Of a stretch of 64,000 nucleotides of DNA, positions 18,194 to 30,394 are shown one piece after another (position 1 is the first letter of the stretch; each line of letters opens with the position of its first letter). Location: assembly GCA_025602905.1 (NCBI GenBank), contig JAHLKI010000006.1, positions 868,001-932,000 on the forward strand, written 5' to 3'. The position numbers and the translations under genes are program-made. The DNA is from Phlyctochytrium arcticum (lineage: Eukaryota; Chytridiomycota; Chytridiomycetes; Chytridiales; Chytridiaceae). The notes below the pieces were generated by a model. It made no database searches, had not been told where the DNA came from, and was given only the letters and a program-made list of their open reading frames with translations.

Positions 18194-19355
18194 TGAGTTG
18201 GTTGGACTTTGGCGTGAGGAGTGAGGAGGGCAAGGGAGTCTGAGAGTGCATCATTTGTTGTATGTTAATATAATGGGTATAGCGTATATAAACATTTTTT
18301 TGTGGTGTGTTCCTCCTGGGCAGTTATGGGCATTTGAATGTAAACTGTTTTCTTCCCTCTTATCCTGCTCAACCCAACACCTGCGAGTGTGGAAGAGTGC
18401 GTTATGGGTGAGATCCTATGCGTGATGTCTCGGGACGGTGCCCGTCGATTGCTGTAAATTGACGCCTTACGGATAGGTTGGTTCGTTCGTATGTTCCAAC
18501 ACAGTACTTCGTTGTTGGACTGCTGCATACGGAGGGTCCGGATCCAGGATTGAGATGGTAGAGCGTAATGTCGTAGTTGCGAGATATGTGCGATGAATCA
18601 ATCGCATAGCTGGTTGCATTGCTAGGCGCGCGAGAGTATATATATATATAGTACAGATGGGTAACCTGGTAGCCTGCTGGGTGCGGGTTCATTTCCATCA
18701 TGGGCTTGTTCATCGCTCACATTCCAAACTGCGGTTATAAATGCCCGCCAAAAGTCGAGACCAAAGGTGTAACAAGCTGACTGCGCATTCCCTTGTTAGT
18801 TTCAAGACCAGTCGCGCGAACCGCGTGCTGCGCAGTGTCAGTGTATTTTCTCTTCTTCACTTTTACACAAAGTACATATAGCGTACGATTGTATCCCCCT
18901 CCCCCGTAGCTTAACCGCCCCCCCCCCCCCACAAAATTGTGCTAGCCAACTGTACACTGAACAACGTTATACTTTACCAGTGGAACATCGTCCCTGCTAA
19001 TCCTGTTGTACAAGGTCACCGACGACTCCGACGACGAGAGCAAAACGATCGATAGACGGGGTGGGGATGACAAAATCAAGGATGTGTTTACGATGCGCTT
19101 CGTTTAGCGTTGGCGTGCATGTAAATCCTGAAGATCCCATTCTTTATATAATGCGGGGACGGATCTGAGCACTGCGGAATGCCCCTACGGACAGATCGCC
19201 AATTGCCTGACAGAGCTGACAGTTGCTGACAGTTGCTGACAAGTTTTTTACCGTTAATGGGAGTCCGTATACATGAGAGAGTGGTTGTCAGGCTCAATAC
19301 GCTTGCTGCGCAATGCCTCCGCTCAAGTTCAATGCACTGAATGCAGCATTTTTAA
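18194..19355. other. Intergenic, no gene seen
   Basis: This is the 3' flank of the recombinase-like gene. It contains a (TA)n run at about 18637-18650, a run of about 14 cytosines near 18917-18930 and a doubled GACAGTTGCT motif near 19210-19240. I found no copy of the 12.5-14.4 kb arms here, so a right-hand end of a recombinase-bearing element is not visible. Confidence 0.5.
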
Positions 19356-19485
19356 AAAAATAATTGTTGCCGCCATAGCGGCATCCTCACAGATTTTGCG
19401 TGTCATCCTTGCGCAGGGCGCCATGCTAATCTTCTCTGTATCGATTCCAATTTTATTTGATGTCAGAGGCCCCGAAGGACTTGAC
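19356..19485 (-). ncRNA. U6: U6 spliceosomal RNA
   Basis: The reverse complement carries the U6 core: a 5' GUCC-UUCG-GGGC stem-loop, then AAAATTGGAATCGATACAGAG containing the ACAGAG box that pairs with the 5' splice site, then the AGATTAGCATGG segment with the catalytic AGC triad, and the CTGCGCAAGGATGACACGC internal stem-loop. A run of seven T at 19360-19354 ends it as a Pol III terminator, and a TTAAATAG box stands about 25 bases upstream. Unusual points are one extra base in the internal stem (GGCGCCC where GGCCCC is common) and a 3' hairpin with a GCCGC/GCGGC stem, making the RNA about 20 nt longer than usual. It acts in pre-mRNA splicing, which fits the intron-rich genes around it. Confidence 0.9.
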
Positions 19486-19507
19486 GAATGTACCAAGCGC
19501 TGTGCTG

Positions 19508-19515
19508 CTATTTAA
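19508..19515 (-). promoter_or_regulatory. TATA box of the U6 gene
   Basis: TTAAATAG on the minus strand lies about 23-30 bases before the inferred U6 start, the usual spacing for a type 3 Pol III promoter. Confidence 0.5.
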
Positions 19516-19741
19516 CCCGGGAGCGCGTCGATCCCCAGCGGTTGCGGGAGCCTTTTGGTTTTGGGCTGAATTTCTGGCAGATACATTTTCACATACATAC
19601 ACAGTAGGTTGCCATGTATATTTCAACAGTCTTTGTTTAAAGTTTATCTTTATTCGTATATCGTACGGGACGGTACCGGTACGTCGCATATTCATACGCG
19701 TGAGTTAATTGTAAAAATAATTGACCTAGGTCCATTACAAG

Positions 19742-21800
19742 ATGACTACCTCGATCGAAGAGGCCCAAACAACAGGCCTACCGCCGCCTGAAGAAGAAGA
19801 AGAGAACATGGAGGCAGGCTCGCCGCCCCTCACCACCACCACCACCACCACCACCACTAGTCTAGCTAATCTCGGTGTGGATGCCACGACCGCCGCTATT
19901 GACATTTTGCAACTGGACCATATCCAAGAAGATACGCTCGCCGACCAGGGCCCGGATACAACTGTGGAGAAAGAGGAAGACGAAGAAGAGGATGAGGGGC
20001 CACTACCCTCCAGTACCACCAAGGGCATCCCCCCCGCTGTCCCATTCCGCCGTCATAGTGAAGAAGGTGGGAGGGAACACATAAATGTATTGCTAATCAA
20101 CCGAGACTGATCGAGTGCGGCAAAAAACAGTCCCCAGTTCATCACGATGGCGGCAGCATAGCAAGCATTTCTTTGTTCTCAGCAGTGCCGGCAAACCCAT
20201 CTACTCGAGATACGGAGATGAAGCCAAACTCGCGTCCATCATGGGCGTGATCCAAGCAATCTGGTCTTTTGTAGCGGCCGAAAATGATACCATCCGCTGC
20301 CTCAACGCTGGATCTCACCGATTCGTGTTTTTGGCCAAAGGCCCGCTATACTTGGTGTCAGTCTCTACCACCAAAGAATCGGATCATCAGTTGCGACAGC
20401 AGTTGGAATACCTCTACCTCCAGCTACTCTTTGTTCTGACGTCAACCCAGTTGACCAACATTTTCGAGCGGCGGCGGAATTACGACTTGCGCAATCTAAT
20501 ATCAGGTTGGTTGGTGCTTTCTGCATGCCTGACCAGGGGATGTCGCTCTTAACCGCTTTGTGAAAATGACCAGGAACGGAAATGTTTTTGGACCATCTAT
20601 CAAGCTCATTCCAGCGCTCATCCGGGTTGTTTTTGGGCTCGGTGCAATGCCTTCGCATGGTATCCAGACTCCGGCAAAAAGTGGGAAGCATCCTGGCATC
20701 TAATCTCCCCGAGGTTTGTTTTAGCTCCTTGTCCTTTACCACCAACAAACAACCGAAACCCTCATCCCTCTGATGTAGACGGTCGTGTTTGCCATCCTGA
20801 TTGCCAAGGAAAAGCTCGTCACGCTCGTCCGACCCAAAAGACACAGTCTGCACCCCACAGGTATGTCCCCGCCTCAGTCATTTCTCCCCTCTCCTGTAAA
20901 ACCAACCAAATACCCACCGGCAAAACAGATCTCCGCCTGCTAATCAACATGGTCTCGTCTTCTTCCGGGTTCCGATCAGTGGAAACCTGGACACCCGTCT
21001 GTCTCCCCCAATTCAACAATCGCTCCTTCCTCCACGCGTACGTCTCCTTTTTGGGCCCCGAGCTATATCTTGTCATGGCCAGTACCAGCAAAGACGCGTT
21101 TTTCGAATTGTCAGAGTACAAACAGCGACTTGTTCAGGTCAGTCCCCACAATTACCTCATTTCAACGTTTTTTGCTGACTTGACGCGCATTTCACAGGAA
21201 CTGGAAACCACAGGAACGGTTGAAGCCATTGAGGAGGCCATTACAGCGGATCCCTACAGCGGTGGTACATTTTTTTTGGCTATTTCAGTGCGTATATGCA
21301 ACGTCCTATTGAACATTTAATTTTCCAGTCGAATTGGAGATTCCCAGCGTCCGCCATTTTATTTATAAATCTAGTACACTCGTGCAGCATACAGAGCCAG
21401 CCCTGGCACCGCCCTACACTCGGAAAGAAGATTTACAAAGGTGCGCCAATGCGAAAGTGGGTTACCGCAACAAGGGTTCTCACGTTATGGATAGGCTGTT
21501 TCGAGCGTACCAGTTTGGGCTGGAACGGTATAATGTTGTTGATGATCCGGCCCGTGTCGTGTTTTTTACAAATACAGCCGAGTCTGTCTTGTGCTGCGTG
21601 AGTTGTCAAACGTTATTCTTAGGAGAGACGCAGGAATACTGATCAACTGCACACGGTAGTTTACACCGACACATCAGATACTTTTGGCATTCAGCCCCTT
21701 TATTACCAAGGCAGCTGCGCTGGACGCATTGCATGGTCTGCAAAAGTGGATTAAACGAGAGGAGAGCACTCTGTTTCTGTCTACTGCTCCTGTTTTTTAA
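19742..21800 (+). CDS. MON1: Vacuolar fusion protein MON1
   Basis: Eight exons (19742-20066, 20131-20505, 20574-20713, 20779-20860, 20929-21137, 21198-21261, 21329-21597, 21678-21800) join in one frame to 528 residues. After an acidic, poly-Thr N-terminus comes the first longin domain with KHFFVLSSAGKPIYSRYGDE and GPLYLVSVSTTKES..QLRQQLEYLY. The second longin domain has SGTEMFLDHL, and the C-terminal part has WTPVCLPQFN and IPSVRHFIYKS, all characteristic of MON1. MON1 with CCZ1 forms the guanine-nucleotide exchange factor for the late-endosomal Rab7/Ypt7, acting at endosome and vacuole membranes. Every splice junction is confirmed by frame and by family residues across it. The length is close to other fungal MON1 proteins. 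Confidence 0.93.
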
Positions 21801-21861
21801 AGTGTGTGATATAAAAGGTATGTACATAAGGAAGTGATGATGACCAAAAACTAATATTATC

Positions 21862-22878
21862 CTAGATACCCATGGCCATGATATTCTTGTGTTCAAAGGT
21901 GTGTGGGCCTGCCTCTGTGGGTTGGGCAATACCATCACCTCCGCCAATGGCCGCCCTCCGCATGGCACGCGCAACGTTGGCTACCGGCGTGAGCATCCCA
22001 AATAGGGAGGATATACCCGCCGTCAGAGAATTTTCCGCCAACCGCGACTCTTTACGGGACTCTTCCGTACCCAGAAAACCTGGCCGGACAATGGTACATT
22101 TATCGAATCCTGCAGATTTCAAACCATTCTCGATTTCGCCCTTGGTACGGGGGTACAGGAACCAGCTGGTGGGGTTGGCGCCCGTGCTGCTCGTGTAGAG
22201 AAAGTGAAGGGGTGTGGAGGGGTTGGCTGCCTTGAATTTTTGGGCAGCATTCAAGACATAGTCACGATCAATCTTTTGGAACGCCTCCTATTCAAACACC
22301 AGAAGAGTCAAATCATCACATACAAGGGAGTTGGACAAGGGATACAAGACATACCGCTGAACCTGCTTGCTTCTTTGTCGTACTTGGATAGACAAAACAT
22401 TCATTCAATCGCAGAATGTAAACAATCCATCCCGCACACTTACCCAAACGTGCAAAACATGGTGCTGATGTAGAACGATTAGACTCTATACCTGTCAGAC
22501 ATCTATCTCGTAGTAAGAAATATACTCACTCATGCCCCTTCAAAAGGGATTCATCCAAATTCTCAAAGTCTACTTTATGTTGAACCTATCCACGATTGTA
22601 AATGACAACGTCCCAGTCATAAAACCACATCAGATCAGAACCAATTTTTCGGGATGCGGGCCTTCATATTCCACTTCTCGTCGGAGGAGTAATGTCACTT
22701 TGGAGAATGCATCCGTTTCCATCAAATCTCGTACGAGGGCTTTTCCTACTGCCCCCGTTGCGCCCATGACGATACAGGCGTGTGGGCCACCATTGCTTTT
22801 GAATTTTTGGATGGCTGCCGTGTCTGCCGCCGAGAGCGTGGGGGTGAGCGAGGCGAGGATCTTGGTTGTTGCCGACAT
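21862..22878 (-). CDS. HTATIP2/TIP30-like NAD(P)-binding oxidoreductase
   Basis: Five exons (22878-22642, 22585-22530, 22464-22444, 22382-22355, 22287-21862) give 255 residues. A Rossmann motif reads VMGATGAVGKALVRDL, followed by FSKVTLLLRR, VDFENLDE, GHDTMFCTFGTTKKQAGS, DRDYVLNAA, YTSSTGANPTS, YPRTKGEIE and VRPGFL. This is the order found in HTATIP2 and yeast Fmp52, atypical short-chain dehydrogenases. The Y..xK pair in LYPRTKGE sits at the expected active-site position. Two exons are only 21 and 28 nt, and the intron 1 donor is GTTCTG. Fmp52 is at the mitochondrial outer membrane or ER in yeast; HTATIP2 acts in the nucleus and on vesicles, so location is open. The gene is convergent with MON1, about 60 bases away. 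Confidence 0.85.
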
Positions 22879-23220
22879 GATTGTACAAAGTAAATCTTTG
22901 GTTTGCTGGGTTGAGATCTCCGCGGGCAAAAACGTCACGGCCTTGGGTTTTAGCCACGCGGCAAAGCTCGGCTGAATATGAGTCACTTTTGGAGTTTGGT
23001 TTTTGAAAGTCGTTTTCATCAAGAGAACTTCTCCACCACCTGCGGAAGTCTTAGACCTTCCTCCCAAGCAAATCACCAAAAACACACCAATTGTATCTAG
23101 TCAACTGCACCTCCAGCAAGGTATGCCAAGATCCCTTCCCAGAGAGAGGAAATCACCCAACCAATCTCGGTCTCACCTTCGCAACGCGTTTTTCAACAAT
23201 TATTAAACAAGTTTGCAGCC

Positions 23221-24831
23221 ATGAAGTTGACAATCAAGACACTAGCACAAAAGACGTTTTACATCGAGGCCGAGTCTTCCGAGACGGTAATGACTACCAA
23301 AAATACCTGTAGTACCAAACCCAAAAGCTGACGATTGTTAACAAACTCTAGATCGCGGATGTAAAGAAGAAGATTGAAGAGTCGCAGGGGTTTGAGGTTG
23401 CCCAGCAAAAGTTGATTTATTCCGGTAAGGAATAGTAGAATGCCGGATGATGTTGTTGGTGCAGGTGTTAAGAGTTGTTTTTTTGCAAAAAGGGAAAATC
23501 TTGGGTGATGCCAGCACGGTTGAGGAATGTAAAATTGAGGAGAAGGGATTTATGGTGGTTATGACGGGCAAGGTATATAGGCGTCAAGATACATGTTCGG
23601 GCGTGTGTAAATGAGTTACTAAAGTCTGGTTTATTCAGCCAAAAGCTGCTACAAGCTCGACCCCCGCCCCCGCTGCTGCTCAACCCGCTACACCCGCAGC
23701 TCCATCAACCCCCGCATCGCAACCCGCTACTGCCACTGCACCACAAACTGCTACTCCAGCTGCTGCCGCCCCGGCACCTAGTGGTCCCTTTGATGCATCT
23801 ACACTTGGTACGGCATTGAGAGCTTGTTTTTTTGGGGGGTAATTGGCTAACAGTCTCATTGATCATCTGTCATTAGCCACGGGAGGTGCATACGAATCTG
23901 CGGTAACAAACTTGATCGAAATGGGCTTTGAGCGCGAGCAGGTCGTTCGAGCAATGCGTGCTGCCTTTAACAACCCCGACCGAGCTGCAGAGTATCTGAT
24001 GACGGTTCGTTTATATATGTTACACCTTGCGCGATTACTCTAAAACTCTAGACTGATCATATTTGGGTAATTTACACAGGGCATTCCAGAAACTGTCAGT
24101 CGCGATCGCGAATTAGCGGCAAGTCAACCTGGTGCTGCTGCTCCCGGTACTACCCCAGCTGCCGCTGCCACTCCCGCTCAACCTGCTACCACCGGACAGC
24201 CTGCCGATCAGGGTCAATTTATCAATTTGTTTGATGCTGCAGCACAGGCTGCTGCCCAGGGAACAGGTGGTGGAGCTACAGGAGCGGCTGCAGGTGGTGC
24301 GCCAGGTGCCGGAGGAGCATTGGGTGATGCCCAGAGCCTGGCCTTCCTCCGAAACTCTCCTCAATTCCAGCAACTCCGACAATTGGTTCGCGCCCAGCCA
24401 CAACTGATGCAACCTTTGCTCCAACAGCTCGCTCAAAGTAATCCTCAGCTTATGCAGGTACCGTTTTACATTCCTTCCATGCGATTCTGTAACATCATTT
24501 GTTGACAACGTTATAGATGATTGCAGAGAACCAGGACCAATTTTTCCAACTTCTTAACGAAGGCGTTGAGGGAGGCGACGAGGAAGGCGGTCCTACCCCA
24601 CAGTACATTTCTGTACCCCCCGAAGACGAGGAGGCCATCAACCGGGTAAGTTTTCAGACTGGCAGACACGCTGGAAATGACAGATTTGGCTCATTCATGT
24701 TTTTGTTCTAGCTCGTTGCATTGGGCTTTGACCGCGCTTTGGCGGTAGAGGCCTTTTTTGCCTGCGACAAGAACGAGGAATTGGCTGCCAACTACCTATT
24801 CGACCACGGTCAAGGTGATGAGTGGCAGTAG
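23221..24831 (+). CDS. RAD23: UV excision repair protein RAD23
   Basis: Eight exons (23221-23286, 23352-23424, 23493-23572, 23639-23807, 23877-24004, 24080-24457, 24517-24645, 24712-24831) give 380 residues. Domain order is an N-terminal ubiquitin-like domain ([18 protein letters not shown]...GKILGD), an Ala/Pro/Thr-rich linker, UBA1 ([20 protein letters not shown]), a second linker, the XPC-binding STI1-like domain ([17 protein letters not shown]...[14 protein letters not shown]) and UBA2 ([21 protein letters not shown]). RAD23 binds and stabilises the XPC/Rad4 damage sensor in nucleotide excision repair and shuttles ubiquitinated proteins to the proteasome. Splice sites fall between or within domains as in other fungi. 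Nothing is missing. Confidence 0.96.
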
Positions 24832-25020
24832 AAAAGTTGTAAAACAACTCCTTTTTCCTTCCCCTCGTATTTCTCCATAATCACATAATATTGTTCAATA
24901 CTACCGGAGTAAATAATTTCTCCAATCTTCTGCAGTTTCCTCTCAGGGTTATGAAATAAATTAATGTATCTACAGAAATCGCAACAACAGATTATCTACA
25001 ACAAATTTGAACACTAAATT

Positions 25021-28000
25021 TTAGTTACACTTGAAATGCAAGTTTTCGATGCCGAGCAGTTCGGCAGCGGACGTTTGCAAGGCATCACATTCTCCCACAA
25101 TTCGTTTCGTGGTGCACGCATAAGCATGTAAATACAGTAACGACACGGACGACACATCCTGCCCGCGCATCACTTCCTGTAGTCGTTTCTGCAGTCGTGC
25201 TCGGGCACGGATGGGTGAAGGTAAATGAGCGGGTAATCGGGCCTTCATTTCTACGCAACTCGCCACGATATGTAAATTGGCTACTAAGGCGCCGACCAGA
25301 CTTCGCCGTTGTTCACTGATGGACCATAAGAGTGCCGACATTTCGCCTTCGGTGATGGTAGGTGTGAGTGTGTCGCGCATGGCGGCTACAATGTCGACCA
25401 GGGACTGGAGGTGATCAATCAGATCCGCAAAAATGTTGGCGTCAAAGGGTCGGTCGAGGTCGGGTTCGCCCCGGGCGACCGCAAGATCTGCGCGAAGTTT
25501 GACGAGCCGGACTTGAGTTCGCGTCAATAAGCGATCAGAGGCTTCCGTTCTTGCTTGGGGCGTGCTACATTTCGAGAGGTCGGCATCGGGGGGTGTGAGT
25601 AAGACACCGACTTGGAGGGCATAAAGAGCGGCCAGGTCGCGGGTGACGCGGGACACGCCGGTCCGCACGTCATGGCGGGCCAGGTGGGGGAAGAATCCCC
25701 AGGTGACGACGAGAGCTATGGCACAGCCCACAAAAATGGTAATGGTTCGAGAGATGGCGACCGTCAATATGGGCTGGCGGTTACCGGGTTCGAAGGGCAC
25801 AATGCAGACGGTGCAGTAAGTCAGCAGCAGTACGATACCGGCGTACTTGCGCACACCAAACAGTGGGAGGTAGAACCCGGCAATGGCAATCGGGAGCATG
25901 ACGATAAAGACGATCCCAGGTCGATCTCGCGCAATTAAAATGGAGATGTACGCCCATAAAGCCCCGAAAATGGTTCCCATGACACGATATACGGCCGTGG
26001 TCGATGTTCCACCAATGGTAGGACTCATGACGACAACAATGGTGAAGGTTGTCCAGTAGCCGTGTTGAATAATGTACCACGAGCGAGTAGCGCTCAAGAA
26101 TGCCCAGACTCCGCCCAAGAAAACGGCCAAGACTGACTTTAAGCCGAATCGAACATGTCGGTTGCCGAGCGATTTGTGGAATCCATCCAACAGGTTGACA
26201 AACCACCGGACGGGTTGGAACCCCTTGGCGGCCGGATCAGATTCTTCCATTTTGACAGCAGTCGTACACGTCTCGTCATGCTTGGTATTGCCGTGTCGGC
26301 CACCTCCTCGATGCAAGAGCAATCCAAACCGGTGAAACAGACTACTGCGCGGCCAGAAAATGTGACGTTTATTGTCGCGGCGGGCTTCCAAGGCCTCGGC
26401 CGCCTCCAGATTGTCCAGAATGGCAGTGGCAAATTCGCGTAGACTGAAGGCGAAAAAGCAGACGGAATAGAATTCATTGGTCCAATGAACTTGGGAGGGT
26501 AACTGGTCTACGGTGTCCTGGTCGAGGGATTGAGCGCAGGATCCGACAGGGGTGGACTGCACGGATGATTCGGCATGTACGGCAGGAAACTCAATTCCCG
26601 GCTGCACAGATGATTCCGTTTGACGCATTTCGTGATGCGGATCGGTTGGGCTAATGTGAACGGTAGTATGCGAAGAGATGCTTGACATGGGAATTGCACT
26701 GCTCTTGTCCAAATCCCCTAGATGCTGCGCAGAGGAGGTGCGGAGAGGAGGAAACGGCGGCTGTCGGGAGGTTGGATACGCGCCGCCTGGTGCTGGATTC
26801 TGGCTTTCACAACCGATCACACCACATGGAAATGGTGAGATGATGTCAGAGTCCACGGTGCTATCGCTCATAATGCTACCTGCCACGCTTTCTCGCGGTC
26901 CAAGAAGGCTGTCTCGCGAGTTTGTGTTGAATTTGGCCAAACGGTCAAAGTCTGGATGCAGACGAGATGGCCGAAGCACGGTGGATTGAGGGACTTGCGG
27001 TGAGACCAATTTCTCGGAGGGAACTTGCAAACTGTCAGCATCGCCACTAGTGGAGGCGAACGAGTCTGGTAAAAATTGGGAAAATGCATGTTGCTGTGCA
27101 CTGTCATATTGCTGGAGTGCTTCACGAAGCTGCTGTTTTATACATTTCGCAGTTTTACCCAGCTCCACGTCGGTGCCCCCAGCAATCATGACTTGCGATT
27201 TGTGAGACTCAAACAATCGATTCGGGATACTGTCCATTCCCTCCAGGCAACACCGCTTTAGTTCTCGCACGGTAGGAGAGACGCTTTGAACAAAGCCACG
27301 GAGAGCTCGAATAACGTCCTTGTTTTCTCCCATGGCCACTTCATGCATTCCAGCTAACCCAGATGACATTCCTCCCATATGCCGAACTGCCAAACGGGCT
27401 TGGCGCTCGATTGAGCGTATCGAATTCGGCTGAAAGTAGCCATAAGTGATTTCGTGCGTTGCATCCTTCCGGGCCGTGTGGATTTTCATCGTAGCCGCAC
27501 GTGCAGAATTGAGGTGTACGGAAGCTGCCACGGTAGCGGAGACGGATGATCGGCGGCGTGTGTGCTGTCTCGGAGTTTTTTGTGCCCCAGAGGCTGGGAA
27601 GGAAAGAAAGGTCGCAACTTCGGCCTCCAAACACAAATGGATCTTCTTGTAGGAATCACGGATAGCATCTCTTGATAAATGATCTGTCAGTTTCCAGACC
27701 CTTTACATATATGGTTGATTGAAGGTAACACACCTCAACAAGTCATTCGCGAATTCCGGCCATAATGCAATATTTAGGATTAGGCCAATTCCAACGGCGA
27801 CGCCGTAGCCCTTCAAGCATGACGAGACAAGTTCCGCTGAGAAGGTGGGGTTGTCAAAGGCAATAGGAACCATCAAAACAACAATGATACATCCATTCAT
27901 GGCAAAACTCTACAGGAGGCACAATAAACAAATGTGGTACGAAGAGAAGAAGAACAACATGAACTTACGCGCAAATGGGGATATTTAGCATTCAGGGATG

Positions 28001-28415
28001 TTGCAAGGAATACAAAGGCCAGTACGGAAAACAGGCCAACAGCGCCTTTGCCGATATACTGCTGCTCGCCGGGATACTCTTCAAAGTACCGACCCAGCGC
28101 GGCCAGCGTCGCCAGCGTCCATATTGATCCAATAAACACACCCGCCATTCCCGTAAAGAGATTTTCTGCCTGGGCTCCCACTGTCCGCGCCGGATGGAAG
28201 AAGAGTATGGCTAATGGCGCGATGTAAGTTACAGGTTGCATGCGCTCCGCAAGGACAGGAACCAAGCTAAACAGCATAGTCAAGTAGAAGGCGAGGATAC
28301 ATTTGAACATTCTCTTTGCGTTCAAAGGGATTAGAAGGGTTCTGCGGATCGTCCCATATTCGTTGGCAAAGTACTCGCAAGTACTTTGCCAATACCGGTC
28401 CAGCAGTTTGCGCAT
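25021..28415 (-). CDS. FUSC/brefeldin-sensitivity-type membrane protein (DUF2421-like)
   Basis: Three exons (28415-27969, 27909-27734, 27670-25021) give about 1,090 residues. Two banks of transmembrane helices are visible. The first, in exons 1-2, includes ILAFYLTMLFSLVPVL, VFIGSIWTLATLAAL and GYGVAVGIGLILNIALWP. The second, about residues 680-840 in exon 3, includes SVLAVFLGGVWAFLSATRSW, YWTTFTIVVVMSPTIGGTST and MGTIFGALWAYISILIARD. Each bank is followed by a long soluble helical region. The WTTFTIVVVMSPTIGGTST segment is typical of fusaric-acid-resistance/aromatic-acid-exporter-like fungal proteins. These are presumed membrane transporters, mostly uncharacterised. The start codon is the first Met of exon 1; a further upstream exon cannot be excluded. 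It is divergent from the next gene. Confidence 0.8.
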
Positions 28416-28904
28416 GGCCAGGGTTCTTTTTTCCGATGTATCGACTCTTGATCAGATGGATATTTGAACACAACTAACTGCACTGGTGATAGACTGTAAA
28501 GGGTCTTGCTGGATCTAAAGGCATTTCCAGGTCCGCTCTCGTATATACAAAAAGTACGAATTGCAAAGAATTGCACCAGTCAAAAATATTGCCGGGCGGA
28601 GAAAGAAGCCTTGAAGGTGGAGCAGTGGCTCAGTCACACAACGCGCGAATGTTCGATTTTGCTGACGTGAAGGGCAAGCCACCAGACAAGCCACAATGAC
28701 AGTTGCCCGCGCCACATGGTGTAATCACCACATCATTGAGTTCCCGCTCGGCTTCGAATTTTTGATGGGAATTATATGGATTGGAAACCAGGATGGGCCA
28801 CCATGGGCGGTTTAATGAACTGCGGGGGTCCTGGAAAAAATTTAAGGAACAGATCTTCCAAAACATAAAAATATTTTGATTCATCCCAATTTATTTTTGC
28901 TTGG
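28416..28904. other. Divergent intergenic region
   Basis: It lies between the minus-strand membrane-protein gene and the plus-strand hydrolase gene, so it probably holds both promoters. No gene or clear box is seen. Confidence 0.5.
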
Positions 28905-30252
28905 ATGCTTTGGCGTTTATCACCCACAGCAGCGTTTTTAGCAGCCAGTACGAGTATAAAGAAAAGCTGTAGCAGACAGATATTCTCTTGTGTTCGCCCT
29001 ACTTCCATCTCAACACTACCCAGAGCCGGGATTTGTCACAGCACCCTTGGTAGTCACAACTTGAACATAGTCCGGTGCAACTCGTCGAAAACCCCTGCCA
29101 CGCAATACCAGAATCAAAGCATCGAAGACATGCCTGCAGAAATCCAGGATGGTAAGTCGGTTACCAGTGATGTCAGGCGCTACCGGCTTGCTGGAGTCGC
29201 TAATGTCAAATGGCTAGGCATGTATGAAAAGATCAATAAAGCAAGAAAGCATACGGGTGCCCCATTGACCAATCTAGTGGGCAATGATGAAGAGAATGAG
29301 AAAGGTGGGGTCAAGATTGATGGTTGACACCCAGTGGATGTTAAACCGTGATACCATTTAGCTGGCGTGGGAGTTGGCATCGCATTGATTCTCGTGGACG
29401 TGATAAACGACATCAACTTTGAAGGCAACGAGTTTATCCTGGAACAAGCCAATAAAATGGCACCCAAGATCCATAAGTTGATGGAAAAATGTCGTGAAAC
29501 CAACATGCCAATCATCTACTGTAATGACAACTTTGGAAAGGTGCGCAGTACCAATCTTTGAATACGTGTAGGCCAACCAACTGATCTCCACCACAGTGGC
29601 GCTCAAGCCTGGAACATATATATGACCATGTCATCAAATCAGATTCGCCCGGTAAATCAGTGGCCGAAATCCTTAAACCAAACCCGGACGATTATTTTGT
29701 CCTCAAACCAAAGCATTCTGCTTTCTATGCTACTGCGCTGGATTCGCTCCTGACCTATCTGCAGGTAATGCACTTACTCTTTAAGGAATTGTGTCCATAG
29801 CTAGTCGCACGAGGCGGATCTTGACCACCAGATTGACTGACATCTCTTGAATAGGTCAAAACTTTGATTATAGTCGGAATGGCGGGAAATGTCTGTATCA
29901 ATGCAACTGCAAACGACGCATTCATGAGAGATTTCGCAATCTTTGTTCCGAAAGGTACGCGTCGCACAATCCACTTTCATAATCCTGATCCATTCCTTAA
30001 CGTGCCACCTCTATAGATTGTATTGCCTCAACCTCGCTGGAAGAATCGGAGGCAGCGCTCCTTCTGATGGAGCGGGTGCTGCGCACCACCACTACTCCTT
30101 CGGACGAATTGGACATTGATGAGCTGATTGAGATCCATCGGGCCAATGGTGGGAAAGTAAACCATCGGAAAAGGAAAGCGCAGCAAAAGGACAAAAAAGA
30201 GGGAATGCCAGTGAACCCAGCGGGCAGAGCTGCAACCGCGTCGTCAGGGTAG
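28905..30252 (+). CDS. Isochorismatase-like cysteine hydrolase
   Basis: Five exons (28905-29151, 29362-29540, 29597-29764, 29855-29954, 30017-30252) give 309 residues. The isochorismatase fold shows ALILVDVINDINF (catalytic Asp), FVLKPKHSAFYAT (catalytic Lys) and VGMAGNVCINATANDAF (catalytic Cys), followed by FAIFVPKDCIAS. The first 70 residues are Ser/Arg-rich with few acidic residues (MLWRLSPTAAFLAASTSIKK), which could be a mitochondrial presequence. The C-terminus is Lys-rich and probably disordered. Family members hydrolyse amides or enol ethers such as nicotinamide, allophanate or isochorismate. The substrate here is unknown because no specificity loop is diagnostic. Confidence 0.85.
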
Positions 30253-30394
30253 TTTTGAGCGACCTTTCCTTCTCATTTTCTTTGTAAATGCTTTTCATTT
30301 GGTCTCACGCGAGTCTGCATACTGGCAGCGAAGCACTTGGGAGTGCACGTCGTCCTTGTTAAATATATTTACAGTTTCCCATTATGTGTGAAAT

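Noticed and set aside
18655..18710. tRNA-like string with GGTAACCTGGTAGCC and GGGTTCATTTCC
   Set aside because: The A-box and B-box are imperfect and I could not pair an acceptor stem or anticodon arm, so no tRNA or SINE is called.
18917..18930. Run of about 14 cytosines as a functional element
   Set aside because: A simple homopolymer, likely a slippage product, with nothing around it to suggest a role.
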